DNA from: Escarpia spicata
Taxonomy: Eukaryota > Annelida > Polychaeta > Sabellida > Siboglinidae
NCBI GenBank assembly: GCA_963995525.1
Contig: OZ023206.1
Location: forward strand, 70,063,033 to 70,127,032
Length of the DNA: 64,000 bases
Reading direction: 5' to 3'
Both the position numbers and the translations under genes were made by a program. Shown in pieces: positions 63,190 through 64,000 of this stretch; within the stretch, counting starts at the first letter, position 1, and every line of letters starts with the position of its first letter. The notes beneath the pieces were generated by a model. The model did no database searches and had not been told where the DNA came from. It saw nothing but the letters and a program-made list of their open reading frames with translations.

Positions 63190-63679
63190 AATGCTTTGGA
63201 AGAAACAATTCACGATGTGCCCAGAAATTTATTTTATTTGAATCAGTGATCAGCTGGGCTATTCGTGTACTAACAATGTGCCGGGCTTGGTCAAAATAAT
63301 TTGGAACAACATAGTGGCTGCCGGACTTAGGAATTCATGTTAAAATATGGCATATCACTACCCGTAATACAGAAGGTATCGAGGTCAGTTTGTGAGCAAA
63401 TGACACAATACCTGCCAATTCTTCAGGTGCACAGCCATTACATAGAGCATTCGTTCCTATGTCGATTAAAACAACATTTGGCGCCTCTGCACACACAGCT
63501 CCAAATTCACGGAACAAACCATTCAAGGTAAGTCCCCCTTTCCTAGAAAGACAACCTTGTCAAACATACAAGACAGGAGAAGGTCGGGACAGAAATAGCT
63601 GGTACACGCTTCTGACATGCGACGCACAAAACTGTGCCCAACAATTAGCAGCTTGGCCTTGCGTGCTTCGGAATCCATT
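63190..63679 (-). pseudogene. SGNH/GDSL-hydrolase-like ORF (frameshifted, truncated)
   Basis: Minus strand from ATG at 63679: MDSEARKAKLLIVGHSFVRR has the block I 'GxS' catalytic serine. A one-base slip in a G-run near 63539 moves to LTLNGLFREFGAVCAEAPNV and VLIDIGTNAL, the block III GTN motif. After SFAHKLTSIPSVLRVVICHI and a stop near 63337, VVPNYFDQARHIVSTRIAQL and INFWAHRELFLP continue the family pattern to about 63190, where the palindromic repeat begins. The DxxH block is absent. Such domains occur in CR1/L2 ORF1 and in DIRS/Ngaro-type retroelements as well as cellular esterases; origin from a retroelement is more likely here. Confidence 0.65.
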
Positions 63680-64000
63680 CTGAAAATAAAATGACAGGAA
63701 ATGGAACATTAACAAAAGTAATATTATAAACTTATGAACAAACAGTTTTATTATAACTACATTTCCAACAATTTGCTCCAAGAAATTTGACAGAAATGTT
63801 TTATAAAAATGTTTGATATATCGTAACTTATCTTTATTCTTCACCACCAGAATGCCTGAGTATTTGTGGCATGAAACACAAATCACAACAAGATATTATG
63901 ATTCACATAAAAACACCACAAACAAAACAGTAAAATTATTAACATCAACAAAATGGATAGTCAACATGACTATAGACTGAATTATAAAATGTGAATTACA
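63680..64000. other. End of window, no supportable gene
   Basis: AT-rich sequence without a recognised feature precedes the window end. Confidence 0.3.

Noticed and set aside
1..64000. CRISPR arrays, bacterial operons, plasmid or viral genes
   Set aside because: The direct repeats present are minisatellites without spacers, and all coding evidence is eukaryotic with introns and metazoan transposons.

Overview
The window is animal (metazoan) nuclear DNA. It is AT-rich, its coding sequence is split by GT-AG introns, and most of the identifiable material is transposable elements: CR1/L2-, Rex1- and RTE-type non-LTR retrotransposons, a Penelope-like element, pogo, MULE, hAT and THAP-type DNA transposons, MITEs, tRNA-derived SINE-like repeats, microsatellites and minisatellites. 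The element mix suggests a marine invertebrate, probably a lophotrochozoan such as a mollusc; the species cannot be read from the sequence. Nothing bacterial or viral was seen.

Host genes. (1) A terminal coding exon of an unrecognised gene at 1589-1818 (+). (2) A four-exon gene at 22065-32965 (+), all introns phase 0, encoding about 489 aa with a very acidic C-terminus and no recognised family. (3) Two intact, gap-free PGAP4/TMEM246-like genes on the minus strand (39277-40581 and 53987-55363), plus a decayed 3' fragment of a third copy at 52620-52805: a small tandem family of GPI-anchor-modifying Golgi glycosyltransferases. (4) Weak candidate first exons at 16835-16934 (-) and 56752-56828 (-), and a candidate last exon at 11344-11822 (-).

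Mobile DNA is strongly nested. At 12-14 kb a 1,730-bp MULE-like transposon, with about 75-bp terminal inverted repeats and a 9-bp target duplication, carries a FAR1/ZSWIM3-type DNA-binding gene and sits inside a retrotransposon ORF. At 18.1-21.1 kb a 2,980-bp pogo-like transposon, bounded by TA and with many subterminal GGGGTAAGTTGA motifs, splits a CR1-like ORF. At 57.4-59.2 kb an element with about 350-bp terminal inverted repeats, carrying a decayed 'HE(A)ADTRM' gene, lies between the THAP-domain half and the helix-turn-helix half of a THAP-type transposase. At 61.8-63.2 kb a large palindromic repeat truncates an SGNH-hydrolase ORF.

The best-preserved mobile element is the CR1/L2-like retrotransposon at 41934-45302. 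Its ORF2 (endonuclease plus reverse transcriptase) is open throughout. Its ORF1 ends on an in-frame TTTAAAC heptamer directly before the stop codon, and a -1 shift there leads straight into ORF2, which has no ATG upstream of its first endonuclease motif. This looks like a ribosomal frameshift site and is the most testable new observation here. The rest is decayed repeat and unannotated intergenic DNA, described region by region in the feature list.
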